Notes under the pieces: generated by a model
Told to the model about the DNA's origin: nothing
What the model saw: only the letters and a program-made list of their open reading frames with translations
Databases searched by the model: none
Shown here: one piece after another, positions 39,191 to 50,654 of the stretch
How the letters are laid out: each line of letters begins with the position of its first letter
Position numbering within the stretch: the stretch's first letter is position 1
NCBI GenBank assembly: GCA_013400115.1
Contig: VXBP01010356.1
Location: forward strand, 605,885 to 669,884
Direction: 5' to 3'
Source: Rhinopomastus cyanomelas
Lineage: Eukaryota; Chordata; Aves; Bucerotiformes; Rhinopomastidae
DNA length: 64,000 bases
Made by a program: the position numbers and the translations under genes

Positions 39191-42100
39191 ATGACATTGC
39201 TGAAGAGCAACTGCACAACCAGTTCTAAAACATCCCCGTTTTCTAGAACATAACCAGCCATTTCCAGCTTGTGGAAAAACAAAGGAGAAAGATCATAATC
39301 AGATCTCACTGTTAGTGGTTTTATTTTTTTCCACTCCCTTGGTTCTCTAATGAGAGTCAGCAATTTGAAGAGTTTGTGGACATCGTGTTAGCTGGAAGCG
39401 CTTTCATTTCATGGTTCCCTGTGTCCTTTTTGCCAACTTTACAGCTAATTGAAACAAAACTGAACTTGTAGATTAAATGGCAACCCCTGGGATTTGTTTC
39501 TGCAGTTACCAATGTTCCTTCTAGATGGATTCTAACTCAATAGCAATTCCTGGACCCACATGCAGAAATCACTGGGAAAAATCCCAATGCCTGTATGACA
39601 TCAGAGTTAACTCTGTCTAGTCCATTACAAGTCAACAGTCCTTAACAACTGTAGGCAAAACTCTGGCCTGTTGAAATTTGGGAAATTTGCCACCAGCTTC
39701 ATAGAGTTAGCTGAAGGCTAGAATTTCACCTTGAAAGACTGAAGCAACTGTCTTTTCTTGACAGAACATTTCCAGCTTTACAGCTTGCCTTGCAATGTAT
39801 TAAGTTTTACAGAGAGCTTTTCCCTCAGTGTGGTCAAACCTATTCTTGCATGTCATAATAACACATGCTAAGCTTTGGAGCACAAGCTTTTGCAAGCCCC
39901 TAGAAGGTACCCTTGTGCCCATATTGAGTTCCCTGAGTGGAAAGAAAGGGGACCACAAAATGTAGCATTTGCAAAACACTTTCTGAAAGGAGTGTTCAGG
40001 ATTTAAAAAGGAACTGATCACCGAACTACTCTCACCAGTATTCACAGGTCAGGGAAGGTATATGTGTTTAAGCAGATTCAAAATGAAATTACTAGGTAAA
40101 AACAAAGTTGGATTTGCTGTATCTTCTCCATTGGCAAATAGAGCTAAGGAGAATGCACATGGACTGGCAGTGATTTCCACTACCATATCCATTTCCATGG
40201 TATAAAGCAAAATTCATCTGCCAGCTCACTGACAAACCTTCTCCACTTCTAATTCAATGGAACCTGGTCTCATTCCAGACAGTGCAGCTGGAGACTTAAC
40301 CTGAGAGAACAGAGCAGGAACCAGGCATATCTGGTTCTGGATCACCTTTTCTTGCCCTTTGTCAGCTCACCAGTAGGAATTTAAGCATGGAACAAACCCT
40401 AAAGTGTTCTAAGTGATGTTACAAGCCAAACGATCCTTGGCTCAGCCCTGGGAAACAGGCAGTCTTCATCCAGCTTTTCACTGAACATCAAAGGATACAG
40501 TAAAACTGGAAGAGGTATAGAAGAGAACGGCTGGAGAACTTCTGTTTGAGAATGGACTAAGATGCCTGAAGGTAGAAAAGATGACAGACATGCTCGAAGT
40601 CTATAAAACTACAGGTAGCATTGAATGAATGATGAGGGACGGACAGTTCCAAGAGCTGCAGGACATCATCTGGCATCTGCTGAAGGTGGTACAGAACAAA
40701 AGATGGGATGCTGGTCTTTACACAGTTGCGCCGGCAGCTAAACTACGGAGCTCTTTGCCATGTGTCAGCCATTTACATGGGCTCAACAGTTAGTTGGACA
40801 AAAGCATGGAAGAAAAATCAGTTGCAGAGGTATTAAAACAAAACAGATAACACTTCTGGCTCAGAGTGTCAGAGCCACAGTTTTCCAGAGGCTGAGGCAG
40901 AACACCTTGGGGAAGTATTGGTATCATCTGCCTTGTCTTTATACTTTTCCCTGGACATTGCTATAAACTACCAGTGCAGACAGGATCCTTAAGAAACTGG
41001 GTATAAGAGCTGTCACCCTGGGTCAGGCCACAGATCCATCTGTGCTCAGAACCAGACGCTTGCTCATGCTAAAGGAGGGCTCATAAGAAACAAATAGAGC
41101 CCTGATTCTCTCAGCAGCTGCCCACTTCCAGTCAGGTTCTCCCAATCTGCAGTGTAAGAACATTCTGAGGCAAAGACTGGACATGGACATTTATTTACCT
41201 TAATAGGTTGAACAACTCTACTGAAAAGGAAATCCACCTCCGAGTCCAGTCTTTACATGACTTCAGCTGCCTGAGCATCTCTACCTTCTTGTCCATCTCC
41301 TTTCTGAAGCACTGATTCATTGAAGCGTAATGGAGCTGGAGAGTTCTGTGATGCTGCATTTCTCCACATCTTGTGGACATTGTCAGGTAGAGGGGAATAA
41401 AATCTTGTTAGCTCTCCCAGGGAAAGAAAGCGTGCTCAGGCTAAGACCTATGAGACATCAGAAAACTCACACAGGGTGGTGTGTATTGGAAAGGCAGCAG
41501 CATGTGTTCTGCTCTTGCAGGGTTACTGGTTTTGCTGTCAAATTGGCTGCTGAGATGTCGTCCATTTGCCCAATTCAATGCATACTGGGCTTTCCATGTC
41601 TTTGCTCCAATGCTCTGTTTATGAAGACAAAACCAGGGACTTGGTGGCTGCTGTGTAAATGTCACATTTTATGGGCAAGAAAATTGCCGTAAGAAGAGCT
41701 TTGTTGATCTTTTTTATTTTGGCAGGCTTTCAATGCATGGCTTGGGTCTCCCTGCTCCCAGCTCCCCCAGCACACAGTACAGAAATGGACAGTGTGGATT
41801 TCTGTCTGAGGCCAGCCTTGGCAACAGAGCCAACAAGAAAAGAAACAGCCTGTGCTCTAATAAGTAAAATATTTATGTCTTGCTTTGGCTAACATACCCT
41901 CTTTCAATAAAATATTTTTCCCAGAGGAGAATCTATGAAAGGGAATGAGATCCTTTATTATGTCCCCAAATCATTCTTTTCTACCCCCTCCAAAAGCCTC
42001 AAAACAGAAGGACACTGTACTCTGAACCGTTTTGTTACCATTCTCAGCTTTGCTATCGTTAGTTATTACATCAATTACCATTGTGAAGTTTCAAGAGGTT

Positions 42101-43355
42101 CTGGGTAATCAGCACCCCATTCCAGGAAATGCTCTGACAAATCTCTCACAGCATGTGCACACACAAAGCTACAAACACTGACCTGCCAAATTGACTGTTA
42201 ACCGGTTCCCATGCCAGGGAAGTGCAGTGTGGAAAACTCAGGCACTTCAGCGAGAGAACAGGACAGAGAGAGAACAAAGCTCTTAACTGATGCTAAAGAG
42301 AACAGCTCGAGCATTTCTCACTGCACTTCAGGTGACCGTTCTGCCATGTGAAGAGGTGCTTGAGAGATTCTTCATCCATGGAAGGGTCATTGACAGTGTT
42401 CTGCTCTTTAGCTCCTTGCTCATCTCACAGCCAGCCAGTGCTTCAGATTTACAGCCAGCCATTCCTGTGATTCAGAGCAGGCCCTGGTTCAAGTGGAGGG
42501 AAACTGGGCAGATTGTGCCTAAGCCAGACTCACCCTACTGGGCACTGCCACTCCTCTGGCACACACCAACTTTCAACAGAAGACTATGCCGCTGCTCCTG
42601 AGTCATTACTAGAATTTCAATCCCTTTCTGGGTGCATGTTCTCCACCACTCTGCAGTGCAGGTGACAAGATCACTGATGGCAACTGGTCTCTCTCGCTTC
42701 TGTTACAGTATAGATGCTTTTTGCCTATCCCACAGGGTGACTTGTATCACCTTCCTTGTTTAAAAGAGGAGAGAGAAGTGGACCCAACCAAGTGAAGAGA
42801 AAGACAGCTTTGAGGGAGCACGACTTCACATCAGAAGGCTACACACATGCAGTCAAGTTATGCTTCTTACAAAGATGTGACCATCTACTCAGAAACTAAG
42901 CTCTGTTGTCACTAACCACAAGTCACATCCTTGCCAATTTGAAGTTCCTTCCTATCACTTTTGCTGTGTCTGGAAGGGATTAATATGAAGGGAGGCATCA
43001 GATACCTCTGCTGTCACAGAATGCTTTTTGCCCTCTCAGAATGCCTTTTGCTCACTGCTAGACTGGATTTCAGATCATCTTCCCTGGTGAGAGGAGATCA
43101 TTCTTTGGCATCTCTCTCTGATTCCCCTTTTCTATATCAGCACAGAGCATTGTTTATATAATACCTGTGTGAATGTATGAAGCTCTGTTCTTGGGTACAA
43201 CAGATGAAACATCATTTTCTTTACTTGCCTCAGGACTTCTCTGCAAAACTATTACACTTGGCCTTGAGTTTCCAAAAAGGCAGCTATGGCACAATCTAGG
43301 AGGCATAGGAGGATCTGACATGATGAGATCTCCACAAGTGTTCCCACGACAGAGA
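39191..43355. other. Non-coding stretch, no gene seen
   Basis: No gene recognised. Open frames reach at most 120 codons and look like chance. One possible ancient repeat remnant lies near 41008-41095. The last bases before 43356 share an exact 19-mer with 6190-6208. Confidence 0.55.
41008..41095 (+). repeat. Possible ancient sauropsid interspersed repeat
   Basis: The phrase AGAGCTGTCACCCTGGGTCA, followed by GGCCACAGATCCATCTGTGC and ACCAGACGCTTG, resembles a repeat that I recall as widespread in turtles, crocodilians and birds (a GGGTCAGACCA...GGTCCATCTAG type). I cannot name the family with certainty. Confidence 0.35.
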
Positions 43356-44118
43356 TCACAGAATCACTATGGTTGGAAAAGGCCCCTGGGATCATCGAGT
43401 GCAACTACCGTACCTTACAAGTTCAGCCCTAAACCATATCCCTCAACATCTCAACCAAACAATCTTTAAACACATCCAGGGGTGGTGACTCAACCACCTC
43501 CCTGGGAAGCCCATTCCAGTACCTGACCACCCTTTCTGTGAAAAATTTCCTCCTAATACCAAGTCTAAACCTACCTTGTAACTTGAACCCATTCACCCTT
43601 GTTCTATCATCAGCTGCTTGTGACAAGAAATTAGAAGCAACCTCTCCACAATGTCCTTTCAGGTAATTGTAGAGAGTGATGAGGTCTCCTCTCAGCCTCC
43701 TCTTCCTCAAACTACAGAGTCCCAGCTTTTTCAGTCTTTCCTCATAAGTTTTATTCTCCAGCCTCTTCATCAGCTTAACTGCCCTTCTCTGCACCCGCTC
43801 CAGCACCTCCACATCTCTCTTGTATTGAGGTGCCCAAAACAGGACACAATATTCAATATGTGGCCTCACCAGTGCAGAGTATAGGGGGATGTTAACCTCC
43901 CTACTCCTGCTGGCCACACTATTTCTAATATAAGTCAGGATGCCATTGGCCTTCTTGGCCACCTGGGCACACTGCTGGCTCATATTCATCAATTAGAACC
44001 CCCAGATCCCTCTCTGCCAGACGGCTATGCAACCACACCTCCCCAAGCCCACAGTGTTGCCTGGGGTTGTTGTGGCCCAAGTGTAGGACCTGGCACTTGG
44101 CCATATTGAAGCTCATGC
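43356..44118 (-). mobile_element. CR1 LINE, different subfamily, ORF2 C-terminus mostly open
   Basis: The 3' end is at 43356: read on the minus strand, a GATGATCCCAGGGGCCTTTTCC UTR followed by one ATAGTGATTCTGTGATC tail. The element runs left to right in reverse, through a 187-codon open C-terminal ORF2 segment, then a frame change near 43990 to a frame carrying KCQVLHLGHNNP. Similarity ends near 44118, about at the FNMAKC position, so the element is truncated inside RT. Its wording differs throughout from the 48-kb copies. Confidence 0.95.
43429..43992 (-). pseudogene. CR1 ORF2 C-terminal domain remnant (187 codons open)
   Basis: An uninterrupted minus-strand frame covering the region after the RT palm. 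It includes AKKANGILTYIRNSVASRS near the start, LYSALVRPHIEYC and FWAPQY around residues 40-60, VLERVQRRAVKLMKRL at 63-78, a basic LRKRRLRGDLITLYNYLKG segment at about 94-112, and the common C-terminal RRKFFTERVVRYWNGLP at 147-163, ending in a stop after RDMV. This region follows the catalytic motifs and probably contacts RNA. Palm motifs are absent because the copy is truncated and frame-shifted upstream (continuation at 43925-44116 in another frame). The methionine at 43992 is not a true start. Survival of 187 codons suggests a moderately young insertion. Confidence 0.85.
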
Positions 44119-46649
44119 AATATGATACTAGGAATGTCTCAATCTGGACAAAAGTTTCAGTGGTGACCTGCCTGATTATATCCCAGGGAATCTAACTTGG
44201 TCATAAATCCCTAGTAACCTGCCTGCACTAGGGTTTTGTGATGGAAACTCAGCTGCCAACTCTCAGATGGCAAAACCCTGCAGCCATCATCTATTTCAGC
44301 TCTGTTTGAACTACCGACCTCAAAGAAAAGGGCCCACATTTGCCTACTGCTCTGCAGACTCACTCAGCCTCTCCTTCTCCATTAGCAGCCTCTCAGAAAC
44401 TGGTAGAGTGGGGAGGAGGAAACAAAACAAAAAAACCTCCGGTTTCTGTTACCTCTAAAGGAGCCACAAGAGGAAAAGCCCCATGGACACCAATGAAAAC
44501 AACACACACAAACTGGGAGGAAAATAGCAAAGAAAGCCCTATTTGGGATTTTAAAAGAAGAGCTGACCGTGCACATACAATACCCTTTGGCAAAGGAGAC
44601 CAGGTCGGAAAGTGCAGCAACTCCAACATGCTGTGTTCAGAGAAGGTGTTAATGGTCCAGTCATCCTGTATTATTACACACAAACAAGAGAGGCCCTGCA
44701 GAACTGTGGGAGTCTTTTAAGATCCACACACAGATGGAGAGAGCAGTGAGTTTTGTAGGATTAACAGGAAGAGAGAGGAAAGAAAGGGGTGGAGGAAAGG
44801 CAATGTCCAGAGCACTAGAGCTCTGAGCTAACAAGGCAGATCTGTTGTGTCTCACACATTGAAATGGGGATGCTCTGGTTGCCCCCCACACACACACTTC
44901 TTAGCCTCTGCTTCATTCCCTCACCACAGGATGCCTGGGCTCCCTGCCTTTCTGAGTCTCTGTGGGGCACACCCGTGATTTACTGACCACCAGTCTCAAA
45001 ATCCTTTACTCTCAGTAGAAGTCAGAGGTTTCAGGCATTTTATCAGCTTTGGAGGTATCTCCCAAGATGTGTTTGCTGCTAATGTCTGTATTTGTGGTTT
45101 CTTCTTAACATGGACAGAGGTACTGGCTCTCATGCTTGGAGAAAGACATACTGTGAAGGATGTGACACTGGCCAATGTGTGTTTGCTTAATGACAGCTAG
45201 TTAAGTCTTCACCCATATGTTGACCTTCCTGGCCCTACAACAACACAACAAAATCTTCAAGTGGCTATCAGCTCCCAGGCGCAAAGCTCTGGGTGAAAGT
45301 CAGAAGGTGTGCTTGTGGTCTGGGAATTTGCATGCAACATGGAATAGGTGGCCTCTTCCTTAAAACCTGCCACCACAAACACAAGGGCTGCTTCATTTGG
45401 CCAGTGATGCCATAACAAAATCTCACCAGAAAAAAGAATTGATCATATCCAAGCACAAGCTAAAGCTTTCCAAGCATTAATAGTGAGGGGAGATACATTA
45501 ATAATCAGCCCAAGTGTGACTGATTCTTCATTGTGCAGAGGTTTTAATAAATACTAAAATTTTCTAAACCAGTCATATATTAAATAGGCTTAGGTGGAGA
45601 CACTCAGTGAAGCTGTGCTAGCTAAGCTCTAACAGAGAACCACTGTGATACATAAAACTTATGCACAACCTGCCTAACTAGCTGCTATGAGAGGTTAGTC
45701 TCATCCACATTAACATACTGCTGAAAATTCAAACAATATGATGAAATTCTGGGGAGGCCAGTACTGAGCTTCACATTTGCACATATGACCCACCACTGTA
45801 ATCTCTCATAAGAATTCGCAGATGTTTGTAGACCATCTTTAACTGGACTACTGAGGGGCAGTTCCAGAGCCACAGCTCACTGATAGGCAAAGTGCTGGAC
45901 TGTTGAATTCATGTACAGCTTTCCCGTGGATTAGATCAAATTCTTGATGTAGAAAAAAATATTAGGGACTCCATTCTGTTTTCACTTCTGAGAGCTGTTA
46001 CACATGTTACGGACTTCAGCCAAGCGATTTCCAACATATACCTGTGAGAATGCAGGATCAAACCACAATGTGTTATGTTTCAAAATATTTTTTCACAATA
46101 AGTTGGTTTAGTTAACCCCTAGAGAGCTGGCTGTAATGAGATCACACAGAGAAAGGATATGGAGTTTCACGCTAATCTCTGGGAGACAACAGGCCATATC
46201 CAGAACTGCTCTCTCTAATCAGCAGTATTTTCAGTGTTGTCTGGAAGAAAATTTGAAAGAAGCAGTAAGGTCATAAATTCAACTGTCTCATGAAGATTTG
46301 GAGTGTATTTATCAGGGATGCTGTAAGGATGCATTTTTTCTTAGCTTAGGAAATTCTTCATGGCATCCTTTCCCTACAGTCTCACCTCCAGGAGTATCAT
46401 CAATATCTGAGATACTTATTCTATTGCTCTTTTATTTCCATCTAGTTTAATTTAGAAAATAAAAAGTTCTTTGGAATTGTATTTTCTAATAGGAACAACT
46501 TTTAAATGTACCAGGAAGGTGGGACTGCATTTAATATCTTAGTGTGGACAAATCTGCTGTGATTTTTCTTCAGCAATAGAAGGCAGTATGACAGACTGAG
46601 TTTAGGCACAGGCTGCCTCAGATCTGAGCTGTGTTGCTACAAGAAAATG
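44119..46649. other. Non-coding stretch, no gene seen
   Basis: No gene or repeat recognised beyond a short CA run near 44886-44898. Overlapping frames on both strands at 44340-44720 are low-complexity and unconvincing. Confidence 0.55.
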
Positions 46650-46745
46650 AGAATCACAGAATCACAGAACATGAGTGATTGGAACGGACCTTGAAAGATC
46701 ATCTAGTCCAATCCTCCTGCCAGACCAGGGTCTCTCGGAAAATCG
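46650..46745 (-). mobile_element. CR1 LINE, 3'-end fragment
   Basis: Begins with two AGAATCAC octamers (GAGAATCACAGAATCACAGA), then GATTGGAACGGACCTTGAAA, GATCATCTAGTCCAATCCTC and CTGCCAGACCAGGGT, the reverse complement of a CR1 terminus of the GGGGGATTGGACTAGATGATC type. Similarity ends near 46745. Confidence 0.8.
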
Positions 46746-47942
46746 CACTACAACCTCGTGCAATCGCATTGCACCAATCCTGGTCCAACACTCCTGATAA
46801 CAAATCTGTGAGGGGGACCGTCTGTCCCTGCATCACTCCAAGATTCAGTTGGTGTATTTAATCTTTCATTTTCAACACTAACATTTTACAGTCAAGAAAA
46901 AAAAAAAGTTTGTCAGTTCTAATTACATTACATTCTTTATTTCTTTAATTAAATAGCCTGAAAGGAAATAAACAGGAAGCAATATTCTAACAAATGACTT
47001 AGAATAATTTCATATGTATCTAAGAAGGGAGCCAAATATAAATTGACAGCAAGAGAACTTCAGTCTGGGTTTTATTGCAATAACAAAAGTGCATATTTAA
47101 AAGCCTTCACACAGAGCATCTATTCAGAAACAAGCCCGAAGACAGTCAAGGAATTAAAAAGAGGATAGTGTTTTGAATTAATCTAGAACATTTTTGTGGA
47201 TTAGTTTACAAGCATAGAATGCCTCAGGGGGCTAGGGAGAGCACAGAGTACTGAAGTCAGAGGGATCTGTCTTTTTCCTGTTGCTGGTGATTAGTTCATA
47301 TCTCTTTGACACCATGTTTACAAGCCCCTAATTGCCTCATTAATACCTCATTATTACTTAGAAAGTGAAGAAGCTTTTAGCTTTGAAGCTGCTTTGCTGC
47401 ACTTGAAGGCAAATACAGGGTGAATTCTGAATGTGTTGGTACTAATTAAAGTTGAAGTCTGTTTCCTGTTGCTTGTGGGTGGGTGTTAATAGCTTCAAAG
47501 AAAAAAAATTAAGCTTCAATTTATATTACAGCCTCCTAACTTACACACACAGGAATAAGTGCAAGTGAGAAGCCTACTCCTGTAAACTGGATTTACAGAG
47601 GGATGCAGATCCACGTGCCTATTTTTATTCATTCTTTATCCTTGTGGAATATACTCTAGGAAGGTGGTTCGTGGAACATTACAATGCCTAGAATAGAGTG
47701 AAGATGGCTAGTTCAGTCCATGCAGACATGATGTGTACCTTCCCAGGCTGTCATGCACTTACAGAGAACCTTTTTGCACAGATGAGCCACTGCGTAACAC
47801 TGACCTGGGCCTATTTGCCGCCCGTTCTGGATGGGCATTGCTTCTAGGTCTCTGTGGAAAAGCTTGTTTCAAAGCAAAATGAAAACTAGGTAGAAAAAGC
47901 TCATCTCATGATCTAACACTTCCAATCATACATATATATATT
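46746..47942. other. Non-coding stretch, AT-rich
   Basis: No gene seen. Bases 47290-47360 hold a forkhead-like TGTTTAC (47315-47321) and several TAAT homeodomain-type sites within 60 bases, which could be regulatory. A short (TA)n run lies directly before the next CR1 (47932-47941). Confidence 0.5.
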
Positions 47943-48049
47943 GGAGAGCCATTGAGGGCCCTCAACTTGCCCTGGGGCAAGCCAGGGATGATGCACCAGG
48001 ACAGTCTGTGGAAATCAAGAGGAATTGGCACAAGAGGACAGGGCCAGCC

Positions 48050-48869
48050 CAGCTGAAGTGCCTCTATGCAAATGCACAGAGCTTGGGCAACAAACAGGAT
48101 GAATTAAGGGCCACTGTGCTGCTGAGAGGCCATGACATAGTGGCTATTACTGAAACTTGCTGGGATGATTCCCATGACTGGAATGTAGGGATAGATGAGT
48201 ACAAGCTCTTTAGGAAGGACAGGCAGGGAAGGACAGGGAGGCGTTGCCCTCTATATCAGTGCCCAGCTGGAATCAGTGGAGCTCCACCTGGGGCAGGATG
48301 ATGAGCTGGTTGAGAGTGTGTGGGTTAAAATTAAAGGGAAGACAGGAGAGGGTGATGTTACTGTAGGGATCTGCTACAGGCCACCTGACCTGCAGAACCA
48401 ATCAGATGAGGCCCTTCACAGGCAAATAATAGTGGCTTTCAGGTCACAGGCCATGGTCCTCATGGGGGATTTCAACCACCCTGACATCTGCTGGAGGGAC
48501 AACACAGGAAGGCATCAGCAATCCAGGTTGTTCTTGGATTGCATAGATGACAACTTCCTTCTCCAAATGGTGGAGGAACCAACAAGAAAAGGTGCTATGC
48601 TGGACCTTCTTCTCACCAACAGGGAAGGGCTGGTGACCAATGTGAGGCTCAGGGACAGCCTTGGCTGCAGTGACCATGAAGCAGTAGAATTTAAGATCCT
48701 CAGGGCAACTAGGAGGAAGTTTTCTAAGCTTACGACCCCAGACTTTAGGCATGCAGTATTTGATCGCTTCAGGGTTCTACTGGCCAAAGTATCATGGGAT
48801 GAAGCCCTTGAGGAAAGAGGGGCCCAGGACAGCTTGTTAGTATTCAAGGATCACCTCCTCTCTGTCTAG
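48050..48869 (+). pseudogene. CR1 ORF2 AP-type endonuclease domain, frameshifted
   Basis: Encodes the exonuclease-endonuclease-phosphatase fold nuclease that nicks target DNA before reverse transcription. In the first frame (from about 48050) NAQSLGNK and the AITETCWDD motif are visible, carrying the metal-binding Asn and Glu. After a frameshift near 48240 the second frame gives VTVGICYRPP, MGDFNHPDICW (catalytic Asp/Asn) and GCSDHEAVEF (the SDH catalytic motif). Key residues all survive, so inactivation is by frame damage. Continuation past the TAG at 48867 still matches (EQCLPTKRKAGKNARRPAW), then shifts near 48950. Confidence 0.88.
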
Positions 48870-49054
48870 GAGCAATGTTTACCAACAAAGAGGAAAGCAG
48901 GGAAGAATGCTAGGAGACCTGCCTGGCTGAGCAAAGAGCTCATGGACACAAACTCTACAAGGAGTGGAAGAGAGGACAGCTAGAATGGGGGGTATATAAG
49001 GAAGCTGCCCGATCAGCTAGAGATCTGGTTAGGAAAGCCAAGGCACAGTTTGAA

Positions 49055-50130
49055 TTGGACCTAGCCAGGGAGGTCAAAGGGAACTCCAAGAATTTCTATA
49101 GGTGTATGAATGGTAAAAAGAAAACTAGGGAAGGTGTGGGCCCCCTCAGAAAGGAAACAGATGATGTGGTCACAAGTGACATGGAAAAGACTGAGGTTCT
49201 CAATGACTTCTTTACCTCAGTCTTCACTGCAAAGGCCTCCAGCCACACTCCTGGAGTCATGGAAAATAATGGCAGGGGCTGCAAGGAAGAACTGCCCATC
49301 ATAAGTGAAGATCAGGTTCGTGATCACCTGAAGAACCTGAAAGTGTTCAAGTCCATGGGACCTGATGGGATACACCCACAGGTCCTGGGAGAACTGGCAG
49401 ATGAGGTTTCTAAACCCCTCTCTATTATATTCCAAAAGTCACGACGGTCCGGCGAAGTCCACATTGACTGCAAAAGGGGAAACATAATTTCTATCTTCAA
49501 AAAGGGTAGGAAGGAGGAGCCGGGGAACTACAGGCCAGTCAGTCTCACCTCTGTGCCCAGTAAGATCATGGAGCAGATCCTGCACTACTGAGACAGAATA
49601 GTGAAAAGGTGATTGGGTACAACCATCATGGTTTCACCAAGGGCAAATCCTACCTGACAAACCTGGTGGCCTTCTGGGAACAGGTTACAACATTTACGGA
49701 TGAGGGGCGAGCAACTGATGTCATTTACCTGGACCTGAGCAAAGCCTTTGACACTGTCCCACACCACATTCTGGTCTCCAAGCTGGTGGAACATGGCTTT
49801 GATGGGTGGACCACTAGATGGGTAAGGAATTGGCTTGATGGCTGCACCCAGAGAGTGGTTGTCGATGGATCTATGTCCAAGTGGAGGCCAGTGACAACCA
49901 GAGGCCCTCAGTCCTGGGACCAGTCCTGTTCAACATCTTTGGCAGTGACATGGACAGAGGCATTGAGTGCACCCTCAGCAAGTTTGCTGATGACACCAAG
50001 CTGTGTGGTGCAGCAGACACGCTGGAGGGCAGGGATGCCATCCAGAGGGACCTGCACAGGCTGGAGAGGTGGACACAAGCCAACCCGATGGGGTTCAACA
50101 AGACCAAGTGTAAGGTCCTGCATCTGGGTC
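49055..50130 (+). pseudogene. CR1 ORF2 reverse transcriptase domain, three frames
   Basis: Frame one (49055-49591) carries the linker and RT N-terminus: NFYRCMNGKKKTR, MEKTEVLNDFF, GPDGIHPQVLGEL, IISIFKKGRKEEPGNYRPVS, ending in a stop after ILHY. Frame two (from 49609) carries GFTKGKSYLTNLV and YLDLSKAFDTVPHHIL (motif A). Frame three (from 49881) carries GPVLFNIF, FADDTKLCG (motif C) and KTKCKVLHLG up to the gap. The P-Q-G motif that normally precedes GPVLF is lost at the second shift (about 49900-49910). Two of the lesions are shared with the copy at 19.9 kb. Confidence 0.88.
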
Positions 50131-50373
50131 NNNNNNNNNNNNNNNNNNNNNNNNNNNNNNNNNNNNNNNNNNNNNNNNNNNNNNNNNNNNNNNNNNNNNN
50201 NNNNNNNNNNNNNNNNNNNNNNNNNNNNNNNNNNNNNNNNNNNNNNNNNNNNNNNNNNNNNNNNNNNNNNNNNNNNNNNNNNNNNNNNNNNNNNNNNNNN
50301 NNNNNNNNNNNNNNNNNNNNNNNNNNNNNNNNNNNNNNNNNNNNNNNNNNNNNNNNNNNNNNNNNNNNNNNNN
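50131..50373. other. Assembly gap (243 N) inside CR1
   Basis: N run between the CKVLHLG codons and the 3' UTR phrase TGGTCCCTTCTAATCC. About 700 bases would be expected from the spacing in the 43.4-kb and 20.7-kb copies, so the gap is probably undersized. Confidence 0.99.
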
Positions 50374-50654
50374 TGGTCCCTTCTAATCCAGACTGACTGT
50401 ATTACTTGGTCTAGGTGATCCTGCTGTGGCAGAGGGATTGGACTAGATGATCTTTCGAGGACCCTTCCAATCCCTAATGATTCTATGATTCTATGATTCT
50501 ATATATTTAATATATGTATGTGTAAATTCATATACAAAATGAGAATGCACATATACAAAATAGCACACAGCATATTGCTGCATCCACTAAGCACACTCCT
50601 CTGAAATGTATCTGAAGCTGTGAGATCTTTGAACCAGGAATCCAGTTGTCAAAG

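Larger units (their letters stand above)
47943..50505 (+). mobile_element. CR1 LINE, near-complete ORF2, inactive, with composite 3' end
   Basis: The largest element in the window. After a short leader it enters ORF2 near its N-terminus with the endonuclease (LYANAQSLGNKQDEL), continues through RT motifs A and C, and is interrupted by an assembly gap before the 3' UTR. ORF1 is absent, so it is 5'-truncated relative to a 4-5 kb CR1. The frame is broken at about 48240 (shift), 48867 (TAG), about 48950-49050 (shift), 49589 (TGA plus shift) and about 49900 (shift). The tail is three ATTCTATG units, then AT-rich flank. Left and right flanks are both TA-rich, so exact ends are uncertain. No clear target duplication is seen. 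Confidence 0.95.
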
